Source of the DNA: Loktanella atrilutea
GTDB taxonomy: Bacteria; Pseudomonadota; Alphaproteobacteria; Rhodobacterales; Rhodobacteraceae
DNA length: 60,304 nt
NCBI RefSeq assembly: GCF_900128995.1
Contig: NZ_FQUE01000013.1
Coordinates: 1 to 60,304 of the forward strand
Direction: 5' to 3'
The notes beneath the pieces are model-generated. The model saw only the letters and a list, made by a program, of their open reading frames with translations, was not told the origin of the DNA and ran no database searches. The translations under genes were made by a program, and so were the position numbers. Shown one piece after another: positions 41,513 through 50,202 of the stretch (the stretch's first letter is position 1; each line of letters starts with the position of its first letter).

Positions 41513-44500
41513 ATGTCGTCAAATAAAGAGATGCTAGCTACTTCAAACAAGCGCCTGCGAAATGCACTTCGCAGTCACGATGGAGTGGAAAAAATTAGAA
41601 TTATAAAAATCGATAGTTTTATTACTTTTGCAATTGGCCTGATTCCTAAAAGTGGAAGTTTGGTAATTTACGCCATTTCTAGGCAAGCGGATTCGATTAA
41701 CGTTGTCATCGTTCGTGATGGAAAGGCCCATGAGACCATGACTTTGATGGCCGTAAATGGTCTTAAAAAACTTTCGGAGCCTATGCTTTTCGGAAGCTTT
41801 ACATGTTTCAGTCATGACATTCCGCACTCTGATCGCATTCACATAGTTTACGATGATAAGGTTCTTTTTGATGCCGATGTTGCTTGTATCGCGCCTTACG
41901 CGGGCCATGTCGATAAGATTCAGAATGGACGTATTTACGGCTGGGCAGTCGATTTCGGCCGTTCGCCTAGCGACACCAAGGTTGAACTTTTGATTGACGG
42001 TATTCCCTACGCAACCCGTTCGACGATAATTTTAAGGCCCGATGTTAATAAAACTTTTCCTGGCCGCGCCCTTAGCGGGTTTGAATTCAACGTGATTTTG
42101 GACGATTTGCCTTGGCATAAGGTAAATATCAGCGTACGCATTTCTGAAAGTTCATATATTTTAGATTCCCGAGAGCCTTATTATGAACCTAAAAGAGGTT
42201 CAGCCCATATCCTTGCGCCCTTGCAGCTTCAAAGCAGCGGAAAATCAGTCTCAGTTATTGTGCCGATTTACAACGCACCGCAAGAGCTACGTGAATGCAT
42301 TAATTCTCTATTAATTCATACAAATTTTGGTGCTGGCAGACATCGCCTTATTCTTTCTGATGATGCAAGCCCTGATCCTGAGGTCGGTCAAGTTTTAAAT
42401 GACTACGAAAACTACGATGGGTTCATTATTCTGCGCAATAGTATTAATAAAGGATATACTGGCAACATTAACTATGCGATTAGCGTTGCTAAATCTCTTG
42501 ATCCTGAAGGAGATGTCATTCTCCTAAACAGTGATACGCGCGTCACCCCTCAATGGCTGGAACTGTTGCAACGCTGTGCGATGCAGCGTCCGTCTATTGG
42601 AACGGTTTCAGCCGTCTCGGACAATGCAGGCGCTTTCTCGATGCCACAAAAAAATAGTTCCAATCCTGTTCCTGCTTGGATGAATGAAGATGATTACGCA
42701 CGCCTTGTGACACATGTAAGTGCGCTGACACACTTACGCGTCCCGACCACAAGCGGCTTTTGTATGTATATTCGGCAGAAAGTTTTTGCTGATATTGGTC
42801 TATTTGACGCAGAGAACTTTTCTCGTGGTTATGGCGAGGAAAACGATTTCTGCATGCGTGCCGGACATATTGGATGGGAGCATGTTATTGCAGATAATGT
42901 GATCGTTTATCACGAACGATCTGCCAGTTTTTTGGGTAGTAAAAATGCTTTAATGGATCGGGCGTCAAATTTGATTCCGGAGATGTATCCAGAATATAGC
43001 CAGGCTGTCTATCAGGCCTTCAGCCAGAGCCCCGATATCAATCTCATTCGTTTTAAGATTCAACATGGACAGTTGCGTCATACGAGGCTGCCGCGTCCAC
43101 GGGTCGCCTTCGTAATTGGCGTTGAAAGCGGTGGTACCCCTCAAACCAACATGGACCTGATGTCGTCCATCCAGACAGACTATGAGCCTTATTTAATTCT
43201 ATCCACTACAGGAACACTGCGCATTTTTCGCATTGTTGGAGAGGAACGGATAGAGGTTGAAAAAATTAACCTAGGCCATCGGGTTATGCCGATCGCTCAT
43301 GATTCCGATAGCTATCGTACGGCTATTGCAGATATTCTGCAACGATATGCTTTTGAGCTTGTTCATATTAGACATATAGGCCGCCACGGTTTGAGCCTAA
43401 TTCGTATTGCGCGTGACCTATCAATACCTGTTCTATTTTCGCTGCACGATTTTTATACTGTCTGCCCTAACGTTAAATTACTAGATGCAGAGAACCGTTA
43501 TTGCGCTGGTCGATGCACAGAAGGGGGTTCCGATTGCAATATCGAATTATGGGATGGTCGCTATACGCCACCTCTAAAACGTGCATGGGTTTATAGTTGG
43601 CAGACAATATTTCGCCAAATCTTACCTTTGTGCAATGGGCTTATCACTACCTCTCCGTATGCCAGAGATCTAATTCGTAGTATTTATGGCCTAGAGGATA
43701 CGCGTTTTGATGTAATTCCGCATGCCCGTGATTTCGATAACTTCAGTCATGAAGCTGCGCCTTTAGCTGCAAATGAACCATTGCGCGTCTTTGTGCCTGG
43801 TAACATTGTTCCTGCCAAGGGCCTCGATCTTATCCATGCAATAAAAGAACTAGACATTGATAATAAGATAGAATTCCATTTCGCCGGAACCTGCAAAGTC
43901 GATCTTTCCCGCTATGGTGTTTATCACGGTCCCTATGAACGAGCGAATTTTGGGGATGTTGTTAAATCGATTCAACCCCATGTCGGAGCCGTTCTTTCCA
44001 TATGGCCAGAAACATACAGCCATACTTTGACAGAGCTATGGTCTTGCGGTGTCCCCGTAGTGACCAGTTCGTACGGGGCAACAGGTGAGCGTGTTGCTGA
44101 ACATGGCGGGGGGTGGGCACTGACCAATATGGACCCGGCTCTTGTCTTTGCGTTTTTTGTCGGCCTGAGCGGAAATTCGGATGAGATTGAGACACGCCAA
44201 ACAGAGGTGATGGAGTGGCAACTCGGTTATGGTAGAGACTATAGCATCGCTATCATGGCTGAACGTTACAAGCGCTTGTATCGCCAGACCCTGCGCCGTG
44301 CGCCTGGCCGCGAGCTTGAAGCGGTTGTCCTACCTTTTGGGGGCCAGCTAGGTGCTTCTCAGCCTACGACGCATTTAAACGAACTTCTGGACGGAACAGG
44401 GGCGGGCATACATGTCATGGTCTGGCCAACGCCGACGTTACATATGCTGGACAAGATTGGTGTGCCGGATCATCTGGTCATCCGATATCATGATGAACCT

Positions 44501-45814
44501 TCTGAACTAGCCGACCCGTGCAAGGATCTTGCAGATGCACAAACCACTGCGCCGGGGATGAAGCTAGTGTTAGAAATGGCCGCCGATGCCATCGCCTTAC
44601 CCATGGCAGAGGACTATTTGACGGTCCGACCCGCCCTCGTTTGGCTACTTGCAAATGCTGATCTAATCATTGGTCCAGCAGAATTGATAGCGAAGTCGGA
44701 CATGCTGCGCGATATCGATCTTGCGTCGATGGTACCTCAATTAGAAAATATGAAGCACCTGCCAAATCTTGCGCTGCCAGCACCTGCATCGTTGCTGCCA
44801 GCAGGCAGCAGTGACGCCTCAGCTATTTTCGCGCAACGCTTGGAAGCAGAAGTGGTTGATGGAGGCTCTGCCTGCATCTTCCGTCACAATGAAGCCTTGG
44901 TCGCCGCGAACTTTACATTAATCGACTGGAACGCAATGCTTGGAACGCCACGTATTCCAGGAATGGTATCCCTAATTATGCCGACATTTAATCGCGTGGG
45001 CCTTACCGAAAAATTTCTGCGCTCGATCTTGTCCATCACCCAAGAAACAACAGAGTATGAAATTATCATTGTCGACAACGGTTCTGTCTCGGAAGCGCGA
45101 GATCAAATCAAGATGCTGGCAGGGATAGACCCGCGTGTACGTGTAGTATGCGCAAATACACCGCTTATGTTTTCTGTAGGCTGCAACTATGGTGCCTCAT
45201 TTGCGCGAGGCGAGTATATTCTATTTGTCAACAACGATATGGAGGCGATAGAGGCCGATTGGCTGGATGCTTTGATCAAACCCCTTCGAGAGCAGCCGAA
45301 AATTGGTATTACGGGGGGGCGACTTCTTTTCAGCGACCGCACTATACAACATGCTGGCTTGGTATTTTCAAATCAAACAAATATGGCCTATCATGCCTAT
45401 CTTGGTGAACCGCATGACGCCCCACATGTCTGCAAGCAACGTATCATGCAAGCGGTTACAGGAGCTTGCATGGCACTCAGGGCTACCGACTGGGCCAAAC
45501 TGCGCGGCTTCAATCCACTCTTTCTCAACGGTTGTGAAGACGTCGATTTGTGCCTGAGGATGAAACGCGTGCTTCAGCGCGACACATTATATGTTCCTGA
45601 ATGTCTGCTATTACACCTTGAAGGAAAAAGCCCTGGGCGTGGTCGGTTCATCCTGCCTAACCGATTGATTTTTAGCCGACTTTGGGGTGAATTTATTAAG
45701 CCCGACGATCAGTCGCTTTACAGCCAAGACGGCTTTAAATCAGTTCACTATACTGCTGGAAGCCCTTGGCTCGCTAAAGAATATCAAACCGTATCCGTGT
45801 CCTTAAGCAGCTAG
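41513..45814 (+). CDS. Giant multidomain glycosyltransferase (GT2-GT4-GT2)
   Basis: This 1433-residue protein has at least three transferase modules. Residues 1-240 are a beta-rich start without a signal peptide. At about 245-500 is a GT2 domain (SVSVIVPIYNAPQELRECIN, LSDDASPDPEV, VILLNSDTRVTP). At about 525-910 is a GT4-type domain (VAFVIGVESGGTPQTNMDL, LFSLHDFYTVCPNVKLLDA, LITTSPYARDLI). At about 1150-1400 is a second GT2 domain (VSLIMPTFNRVGLTEKFL, IIIVDNGSVS, ILFVNNDMEA, TGACMALRATDW and NGCEDVDLCLRMKR). Such chained enzymes assemble several linkages of one polymer. The gene is visibly AT-richer than the rest of the window, uses codons ending in A/T freely, and forms a pair with the sulfotransferase that follows, so both were probably acquired together. 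The donor sugars are unknown. Confidence 0.85.
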   Translation: MSSNKEMLATSNKRLRNALRSHDGVEKIRIIKIDSFITFAIGLIPKSGSLVIYAISRQADSINVVIVRDGKAHETMTLMAVNGLKKLSEPMLFGSFTCFSHDIPHSDRIHIVYDDKVLFDADVACIAPYAGHVDKIQNGRIYGWAVDFGRSPSDTKVELLIDGIPYATRSTIILRPDVNKTFPGRALSGFEFNVILDDLPWHKVNISVRISESSYILDSREPYYEPKRGSAHILAPLQLQSSGKSVSVIVPIYNAPQELRECINSLLIHTNFGAGRHRLILSDDASPDPEVGQVLNDYENYDGFIILRNSINKGYTGNINYAISVAKSLDPEGDVILLNSDTRVTPQWLELLQRCAMQRPSIGTVSAVSDNAGAFSMPQKNSSNPVPAWMNEDDYARLVTHVSALTHLRVPTTSGFCMYIRQKVFADIGLFDAENFSRGYGEENDFCMRAGHIGWEHVIADNVIVYHERSASFLGSKNALMDRASNLIPEMYPEYSQAVYQAFSQSPDINLIRFKIQHGQLRHTRLPRPRVAFVIGVESGGTPQTNMDLMSSIQTDYEPYLILSTTGTLRIFRIVGEERIEVEKINLGHRVMPIAHDSDSYRTAIADILQRYAFELVHIRHIGRHGLSLIRIARDLSIPVLFSLHDFYTVCPNVKLLDAENRYCAGRCTEGGSDCNIELWDGRYTPPLKRAWVYSWQTIFRQILPLCNGLITTSPYARDLIRSIYGLEDTRFDVIPHARDFDNFSHEAAPLAANEPLRVFVPGNIVPAKGLDLIHAIKELDIDNKIEFHFAGTCKVDLSRYGVYHGPYERANFGDVVKSIQPHVGAVLSIWPETYSHTLTELWSCGVPVVTSSYGATGERVAEHGGGWALTNMDPALVFAFFVGLSGNSDEIETRQTEVMEWQLGYGRDYSIAIMAERYKRLYRQTLRRAPGRELEAVVLPFGGQLGASQPTTHLNELLDGTGAGIHVMVWPTPTLHMLDKIGVPDHLVIRYHDEPSELADPCKDLADAQTTAPGMKLVLEMAADAIALPMAEDYLTVRPALVWLLANADLIIGPAELIAKSDMLRDIDLASMVPQLENMKHLPNLALPAPASLLPAGSSDASAIFAQRLEAEVVDGGSACIFRHNEALVAANFTLIDWNAMLGTPRIPGMVSLIMPTFNRVGLTEKFLRSILSITQETTEYEIIIVDNGSVSEARDQIKMLAGIDPRVRVVCANTPLMFSVGCNYGASFARGEYILFVNNDMEAIEADWLDALIKPLREQPKIGITGGRLLFSDRTIQHAGLVFSNQTNMAYHAYLGEPHDAPHVCKQRIMQAVTGACMALRATDWAKLRGFNPLFLNGCEDVDLCLRMKRVLQRDTLYVPECLLLHLEGKSPGRGRFILPNRLIFSRLWGEFIKPDDQSLYSQDGFKSVHYTAGSPWLAKEYQTVSVSLSS

Positions 45815-45955
45815 CTTTCAATCATTTTTCATATTAATTCTTGCTGATAAACTGGACTTGAGCTGATCCGTTGGGCTGTGGCAGATTGAAGACGGACATC
45901 TTATAGACTCGATCACACAAACTGCATTTGCTAACCCTGAAAAGTAAAAGTTATC

Positions 45956-47326
45956 ATGAGCAACAATGGACAAGAAAAACGAACGTGTATTCTAGTGCTT
46001 GGGATGCACCGTTCAGGAACATCTGCGCTTACGGGAGCTTTAACTCGGGTTGGTATAGATGGGCCTGCCACTCCAATGGATAGCCACGACACAAACTCTA
46101 AAGGTTTCTTCGAGTCTAAAGATATATGGAGATTTCATGAAAATTTGCTCTCATCGGCGGGCTCGTCTTGGGATGATTGGCGAGCCGTAGATCCAGTGTG
46201 GATAGAATCTTCACAAGGTGTGGAGTTTAGTAATAAAGCTCTTGAGCTGATAGATAAGGAATTTAACAATTCTAGTTATTTTGTACTAAAGGACCCTCGT
46301 GTCTGTCGTCTTGTGCCGTTTTGGATTAATGTCTTTAAGTTGGCAGAGGTTTCGCCGGTTGCATTTCATATTCATCGCCATCCTGTTGAGGTAGCTGCAT
46401 CTCTTCAAAGCCGGGACGGCTTTGCTTTTGAATATTCTTATCTTTTATGGCTGCGCCATATCCTAGATGCTGAGTTGGGTAGCCGACAGATACCTCGTAT
46501 CTTTACAAGTTTCTCGCGATTTCTTAAGGATTGGCCTCAAGTGCTAAACCAAGCACAGGATGTATTCGGGATCCCTTGGCCAAATTATTCATCTCCAGTG
46601 TTCGATGAGATAAATAGATTTATTACCTTAGACATGAAGCATCATAATGATGATAAAAAATTTGAGAAGAGTGACTCTAATATATCAATTTTGCTGTGTG
46701 ATAGCTTGTTGATTATGGAGCGATGGGTGCAGGGGGAGGGTGAACGAGGGGACCAAGATAAGCTTGATGAAATCCGGCAAGAGCTTAACGCAGCGGCTGA
46801 TGTGTTCGGATCGGTATTGTACAACACCCATGGTGCGGTGCGAAAAATGAAAAAGAGTAATGAAGTATTAGTTTCTCAGAAGGATGAAATATTGGAACGA
46901 GAAATAAAAATGCAACTTGAGATAATTGAAATTCAGAAATCAGAGCTCTCTAAGTTACGCATTAGTTTCGAAAATAGTCTCAATGAACTTAAATTGGAAT
47001 TGGATTTGATACGTAAAGAACGGGCAGCTGAACGTCTTGCTCAAAATGTGGAGATTGAGCGCGTAAAGAAGTTAGAAAGTGATTTATTTGAAGAAAAGTC
47101 AAAAAATGAAAAATTGATAACTTCGAATAGAGCTGAGCTAGTTGTTTATCGGAGTGAAGCAAAGCGATACGAAGAAAGTGAAAGAAATCTCGCTCTACTC
47201 CGGTCGGCTTTGGCAAAAGAAAAAGCAGCACGTCAGGACATATATAATTCAAATTCATGGAAGGTCACTGTGCCTTTACGATGGGCGTCTTTGTACTTGC
47301 GAAGGTACCCTCGTAGGCGCGATTGA
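45956..47326 (+). CDS. Sulfotransferase with long coiled-coil tail
   Basis: In this 456-residue protein, residues 10-230 form a PAPS-dependent sulfotransferase fold: the 5'-phosphosulfate loop LGMHRSGTSALTGAL (about 16-30) and the 3'-phosphate segment HIHRHPVEVAASLQSRDG (about 140-157). Residues from about 265 to 430 are Glu/Lys/Leu-rich heptads, a long coiled coil (EILEREIKMQLEIIEIQKSE and onward). The very end, SNSWKVTVPLRWASLYLRR, is the short Trp/Pro-containing tail seen at the end of coiled coils in capsule glycosyltransferases. It probably sulfates a glycan made by the preceding triple glycosyltransferase. It shares that gene's AT-rich composition and ends just before an IS3 remnant. 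Confidence 0.85.
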   Translation: MSNNGQEKRTCILVLGMHRSGTSALTGALTRVGIDGPATPMDSHDTNSKGFFESKDIWRFHENLLSSAGSSWDDWRAVDPVWIESSQGVEFSNKALELIDKEFNNSSYFVLKDPRVCRLVPFWINVFKLAEVSPVAFHIHRHPVEVAASLQSRDGFAFEYSYLLWLRHILDAELGSRQIPRIFTSFSRFLKDWPQVLNQAQDVFGIPWPNYSSPVFDEINRFITLDMKHHNDDKKFEKSDSNISILLCDSLLIMERWVQGEGERGDQDKLDEIRQELNAAADVFGSVLYNTHGAVRKMKKSNEVLVSQKDEILEREIKMQLEIIEIQKSELSKLRISFENSLNELKLELDLIRKERAAERLAQNVEIERVKKLESDLFEEKSKNEKLITSNRAELVVYRSEAKRYEESERNLALLRSALAKEKAARQDIYNSNSWKVTVPLRWASLYLRRYPRRRD

Positions 47327-47432
47327 ACTGACTCCTGCTTTGACCGGACACTCTTGCATTGAGCAACTGCCCGAAGATCGGACAGTGACTGAAGCTACGG
47401 TCTGACGTCTGCTGGTCTCCAAGAGCGAGAAG

Positions 47433-47636
47433 ATGAGCATAAAGAAATGCAGGAACCATGACGCGTGGTTCAAGGTCGGCGTTGCGCTGGAAGCCTTGAA
47501 GGGTGAGCGCACGGTGCCGGAGTTGGCGGCCAAATGTGGCGTGCATCCGACGATGATCTATCAGTGGAAAAGGGCGCTGCTTGATGGTGCGTTTAACACC
47601 ATCGAAACAGATTCGCAGGTGCAGGCAGTAGCTTAA
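47433..47636 (+). pseudogene. IS3-family transposase orfA, truncated
   Basis: This 67-residue frame contains CRNHDAWFKVGVALEALKGE, RTVPELAAKCGVHPTMIYQW and KRALLDGA, the helix-turn-helix start of an IS3-family orfA. It stops early at 47636 with an unrelated tail, and no orfB (integrase) sequence follows. It belongs to a different IS3 subgroup from the remnant at 4167. It lies exactly where composition returns from AT-rich to GC-rich, so it probably marks an insertion-sequence scar at the right border of the imported segment. The 100 bases before it (47327-47432) may be the element's outer end. Confidence 0.7.
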
Positions 47637-47775
47637 ATCAGCCGGGCATCTGTCTAAAGATCGGGGAGTAGCTCAGCCCATGACGTTTAAGGACCGCGCA
47701 ATGCAAACCTAACCCTGTGTCCACGAAACCGGCAGAAGCTCAATGCCTGATCACGAGGAATCTCCGAGTTCAAAA

Positions 47776-48444
47776 TTACTCGTCCTCGTCAGTACCCATG
47801 TTCTCGTGATGTTGGGCGATCGCCTCCTCGACATCATCGTAGTAGGTGAGCTTGCCGTTCTCGAGCACCGCGCCCGCAGTGCAGAACTTGCGCAACTGGG
47901 TCATGGAATGCGTGACAAAGACCGCCCCCGCGCCCTTCATTCGATTGATGAAGGCGATCCTGCTCTTGCGCTTGAAGGCCGCGTCGCCGACGGCCGTCAC
48001 CTCGTCCACGAGATAGGTGTCGAACGGGATCCCGATCGAGATCCCGAAGGCCAGCCGGGATTTCATGCCAGACGAATAGGTGCGCACCGGCGCGTGGAAA
48101 TGGCCTCCGAGTTCCGCAAAATCTTTGACGAAGTCCTGCAGTTCCCCTGTATCGACGCCGTAGATTCGGGCCACAAACTTGGTGTTTTGCGCGCCAGTCA
48201 TCTGCCGGTTGAAGCTGCCGGCGAAGCCGACAGGCCATGACACGGTTCCCGTCGTCTCGATCGTGCCGCTATCGGGCTTGGCGGTACCGCCGATCATGTC
48301 CATCAGTGTGGACTTGCCCGCACCGTTACGCCCTAGCAGGCCCACCGCCTTGCCAGGCGGAAAGGTTGTCGAGACATCGTCGAGGATGATCTTGCGTCCC
48401 TCTGGCGTTGCGAATGTCTTGGTGACGTTCCGAAACCGGATCAT
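47776..48444 (-). CDS. kpsT: Capsule ABC exporter ATPase, KpsT type
   Basis: This 222-residue ATP-binding protein of the polysaccharide (ABC-2 type) exporter has Walker A GLLGRNGAGKST, the KpsT-like GSFNRQMTGAQNTKFVARIY segment, ABC signature YSSGMKSRLAF, Walker B FDTYLVDEV and the H-loop FVTHSM. It energises export of a finished glycan chain across the inner membrane with KpsM (53.2-54.0 kb). It is the last gene of the long minus-strand capsule operon, three bases after kpsE. It lacks a C-terminal glycan-recognition extension, so it is the KpsT form rather than the Wzt form. Confidence 0.9.
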   Translation of the reverse strand: MIRFRNVTKTFATPEGRKIILDDVSTTFPPGKAVGLLGRNGAGKSTLMDMIGGTAKPDSGTIETTGTVSWPVGFAGSFNRQMTGAQNTKFVARIYGVDTGELQDFVKDFAELGGHFHAPVRTYSSGMKSRLAFGISIGIPFDTYLVDEVTAVGDAAFKRKSRIAFINRMKGAGAVFVTHSMTQLRKFCTAGAVLENGKLTYYDDVEEAIAQHHENMGTDEDE

Positions 48445-48447
48445 CCG

Positions 48448-49638
48448 CTATCTCCGGTCCCGCAGGGCATAGTAGATTAGGCAGGCGATGGACCAGATAA
48501 GGAGACTGAACAGGACGAGCAGACCCAGGATCAGGCCGCGTTGAGGGTATTCCGACTTCTCGGCCAGGGTGGGGGTGATGTAGGCCGCCAGATAGAGGCT
48601 TTGCCGGCTGGCTGCGGCACGGGCTCCATCCAATGCGGCCAACGCCGCCGCATAGGTGGTTTCCGCATATTCGCGTTCCACCGTCAATCGTTCGAAATCC
48701 GAGATGGTCCGGGCGTATTCCACGCCATCCTCGCCGCCGCCGCCCTTGCCGAACTTCTGCCGCTCAGCGGCGATCAGCTGCTCGATGACCGCGAGCTTGC
48801 GGCGGGCCTGATCGAGGCGCGGATCAGTGCTGCTAGCGGTCTCACGCAGCTGCTCGAATTCGATGAGCGCGTTGGCCTGCTGGGTCTGCAGAGTGCTGAG
48901 CAGGCCCATCTGGGTCTGGATATCGGCATTAGGGTCGACGATCTGGTTAGCCAGCCGAAACGCGGTCAGCGCCTCTCGCGCTGTCTTGAGCCGTTCCAGC
49001 GCAAGATCGAGATCCTGCTGGGCGTAGCGGGTTGCATCGTCGCGGACGACATCGGACAGTGCGTTGATCATGCGCGAGCTTTCAGCGTAGATCGCCTCTG
49101 CGATCTGCCGCGCGTCGGCGGGGTCGAAGGCCAGCACCGTCAGTTCCGTCAGGCCCGTGGTATTGTCGTAGGAGATTCGGACCATGCGCTGCCAGTAGTC
49201 GGTCAAATCCTCGATGGTGCCATTCGTACTGTAGCTCAGCAGCGGATCGGTGTCGGCATGGCGGGTGTACATTTGCTCCAAATCGAGCGTCGCACCGACC
49301 TTGCGCACGATCTCCTGCGAACGGATGAACTCGTAGAGGATATTGGCGTCGCTGGCACTGCCGCCGCCGCCCAGGCTCGCGCTCAGGCCACCGAGAAGGT
49401 CGCTTGCACTGGTTCCATCCTCGGAGCGGACGGTGAATCCCAAGGTAGAGGCATATTGATCGGCTGCGCGGGTATAGAGGTAGAACCCCGAGGCCAGGAT
49501 CGGCAGGAGGACCATCACGACGAAGCTGAGGGCCAGCACCCTGTGACGCCGCCGGCCGCGGGCAGGACCGGCAAAGGGGGCGGCCTCGCGCAAGGCGCGG
49601 CGCCGGGGCGTGCTGTCGTCGGTGGTGGTGTCAGTCAT
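48448..49638 (-). CDS. kpsE: Capsule export periplasmic adaptor, KpsE type
   Basis: This 396-residue protein has one N-terminal membrane helix (about 32-55, VLALSFVVMVLLPILASGFY), a large periplasmic region with coiled-coil character (about 190-310, LDLALERLKTAREALTAFRL and onward), and a C-terminal helix (about 365-388, RGLILGLLVLFSLLIWSIAC). This is the layout of polysaccharide co-polymerase/KpsE proteins that link the ABC exporter to the outer-membrane porin. Motifs such as YASTLGFTVRSEDG and QSLYLAAYITPTLAEKSEYP followed by QR are typical. Its outer-membrane partner is probably the Wza-like lipoprotein at 32.2 kb. It is three bases upstream of kpsT. Confidence 0.9.
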   Translation of the reverse strand: MTDTTTDDSTPRRRALREAAPFAGPARGRRRHRVLALSFVVMVLLPILASGFYLYTRAADQYASTLGFTVRSEDGTSASDLLGGLSASLGGGGSASDANILYEFIRSQEIVRKVGATLDLEQMYTRHADTDPLLSYSTNGTIEDLTDYWQRMVRISYDNTTGLTELTVLAFDPADARQIAEAIYAESSRMINALSDVVRDDATRYAQQDLDLALERLKTAREALTAFRLANQIVDPNADIQTQMGLLSTLQTQQANALIEFEQLRETASSTDPRLDQARRKLAVIEQLIAAERQKFGKGGGGEDGVEYARTISDFERLTVEREYAETTYAAALAALDGARAAASRQSLYLAAYITPTLAEKSEYPQRGLILGLLVLFSLLIWSIACLIYYALRDRR

Positions 49639-49908
49639 CGCAGTGTCTTTCCGTGCCGTGGCTGCCCTTCTCTACCGCGTCGCCTGCGATGGTGCCATGC
49701 GGATCGCACCGAGTGACATCCGGCCCGCGCCGCCCCTAGGTGCCTCGGCGCCGGGAAGGTGTTCAAAATCGGGTCCGGCACCAGCGGAGCCTGCGTGAGA
49801 CGCTTGATGCGGTGCAGTTGGCCCGGGGCCGGCGATCGAACTGGGCGAGGGACTGCGCTGCACGGCAGCGTGGTGGTCGATGCCGCGCGGCTGACCGCCG
49901 GGACGATA

Positions 49909-50202
49909 TCATCGGGATGAAGGCTGAGGCCGCAGGCGCCGCCGCAGTGCGCGCAGGGGGGCGGCAAGACGCCAGGGCAGGCTGGTCCTGATCTCGTCCA
50001 GCCGGCGCTCCGCCAGGGCCCTGTCGCGGGTAGCCTTCTGTTCGCGGACCTGTGCGGCCCCCACGTCGGCCTCGAGTGCGAGGACCATGCGCTGCAGGGT
50101 GGCCAGTTCCGCGTGGCACCGCGCCAGATCCGCGCGCAACCGTTCGATCTGCGCGGTCTGGCCCGTCTCGATGGTCCGGATTGGCTGGGTGTCATCCGAC
50201 AT
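49909..50202 (-). CDS. Small coiled-coil protein with glycosyltransferase-type tail
   Basis: This 97-residue protein is made almost entirely of a coiled coil (about 15-70: IERLRADLARCHAELATLQR and EADVGAAQVREQKATRDRAL). It closes with TSLPWRLAAPLRALRRRL, the short Trp/Pro/Arg tail that ends many capsule glycosyltransferases and, here, the sulfotransferase at 47.3 kb. It has no enzymatic domain. The gene overlaps the large RgpF-like gene upstream by 11 bases and is followed by a 270-base gap to kpsE with no gene. It may be a free-standing tether between the transferases and the exporter. Coding is supported by the overlap, the codon use and the motif. Confidence 0.65.
   Translation of the reverse strand: MSDDTQPIRTIETGQTAQIERLRADLARCHAELATLQRMVLALEADVGAAQVREQKATRDRALAERRLDEIRTSLPWRLAAPLRALRRRLRPQPSSR

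Noticed and set aside
47663-47676. tRNA-like string GGGGAGTAGCTCAG
   Set aside because: It resembles the acceptor and D-arm start of a tRNA, but the following bases cannot form the anticodon and T arms, so it is not a tRNA gene.
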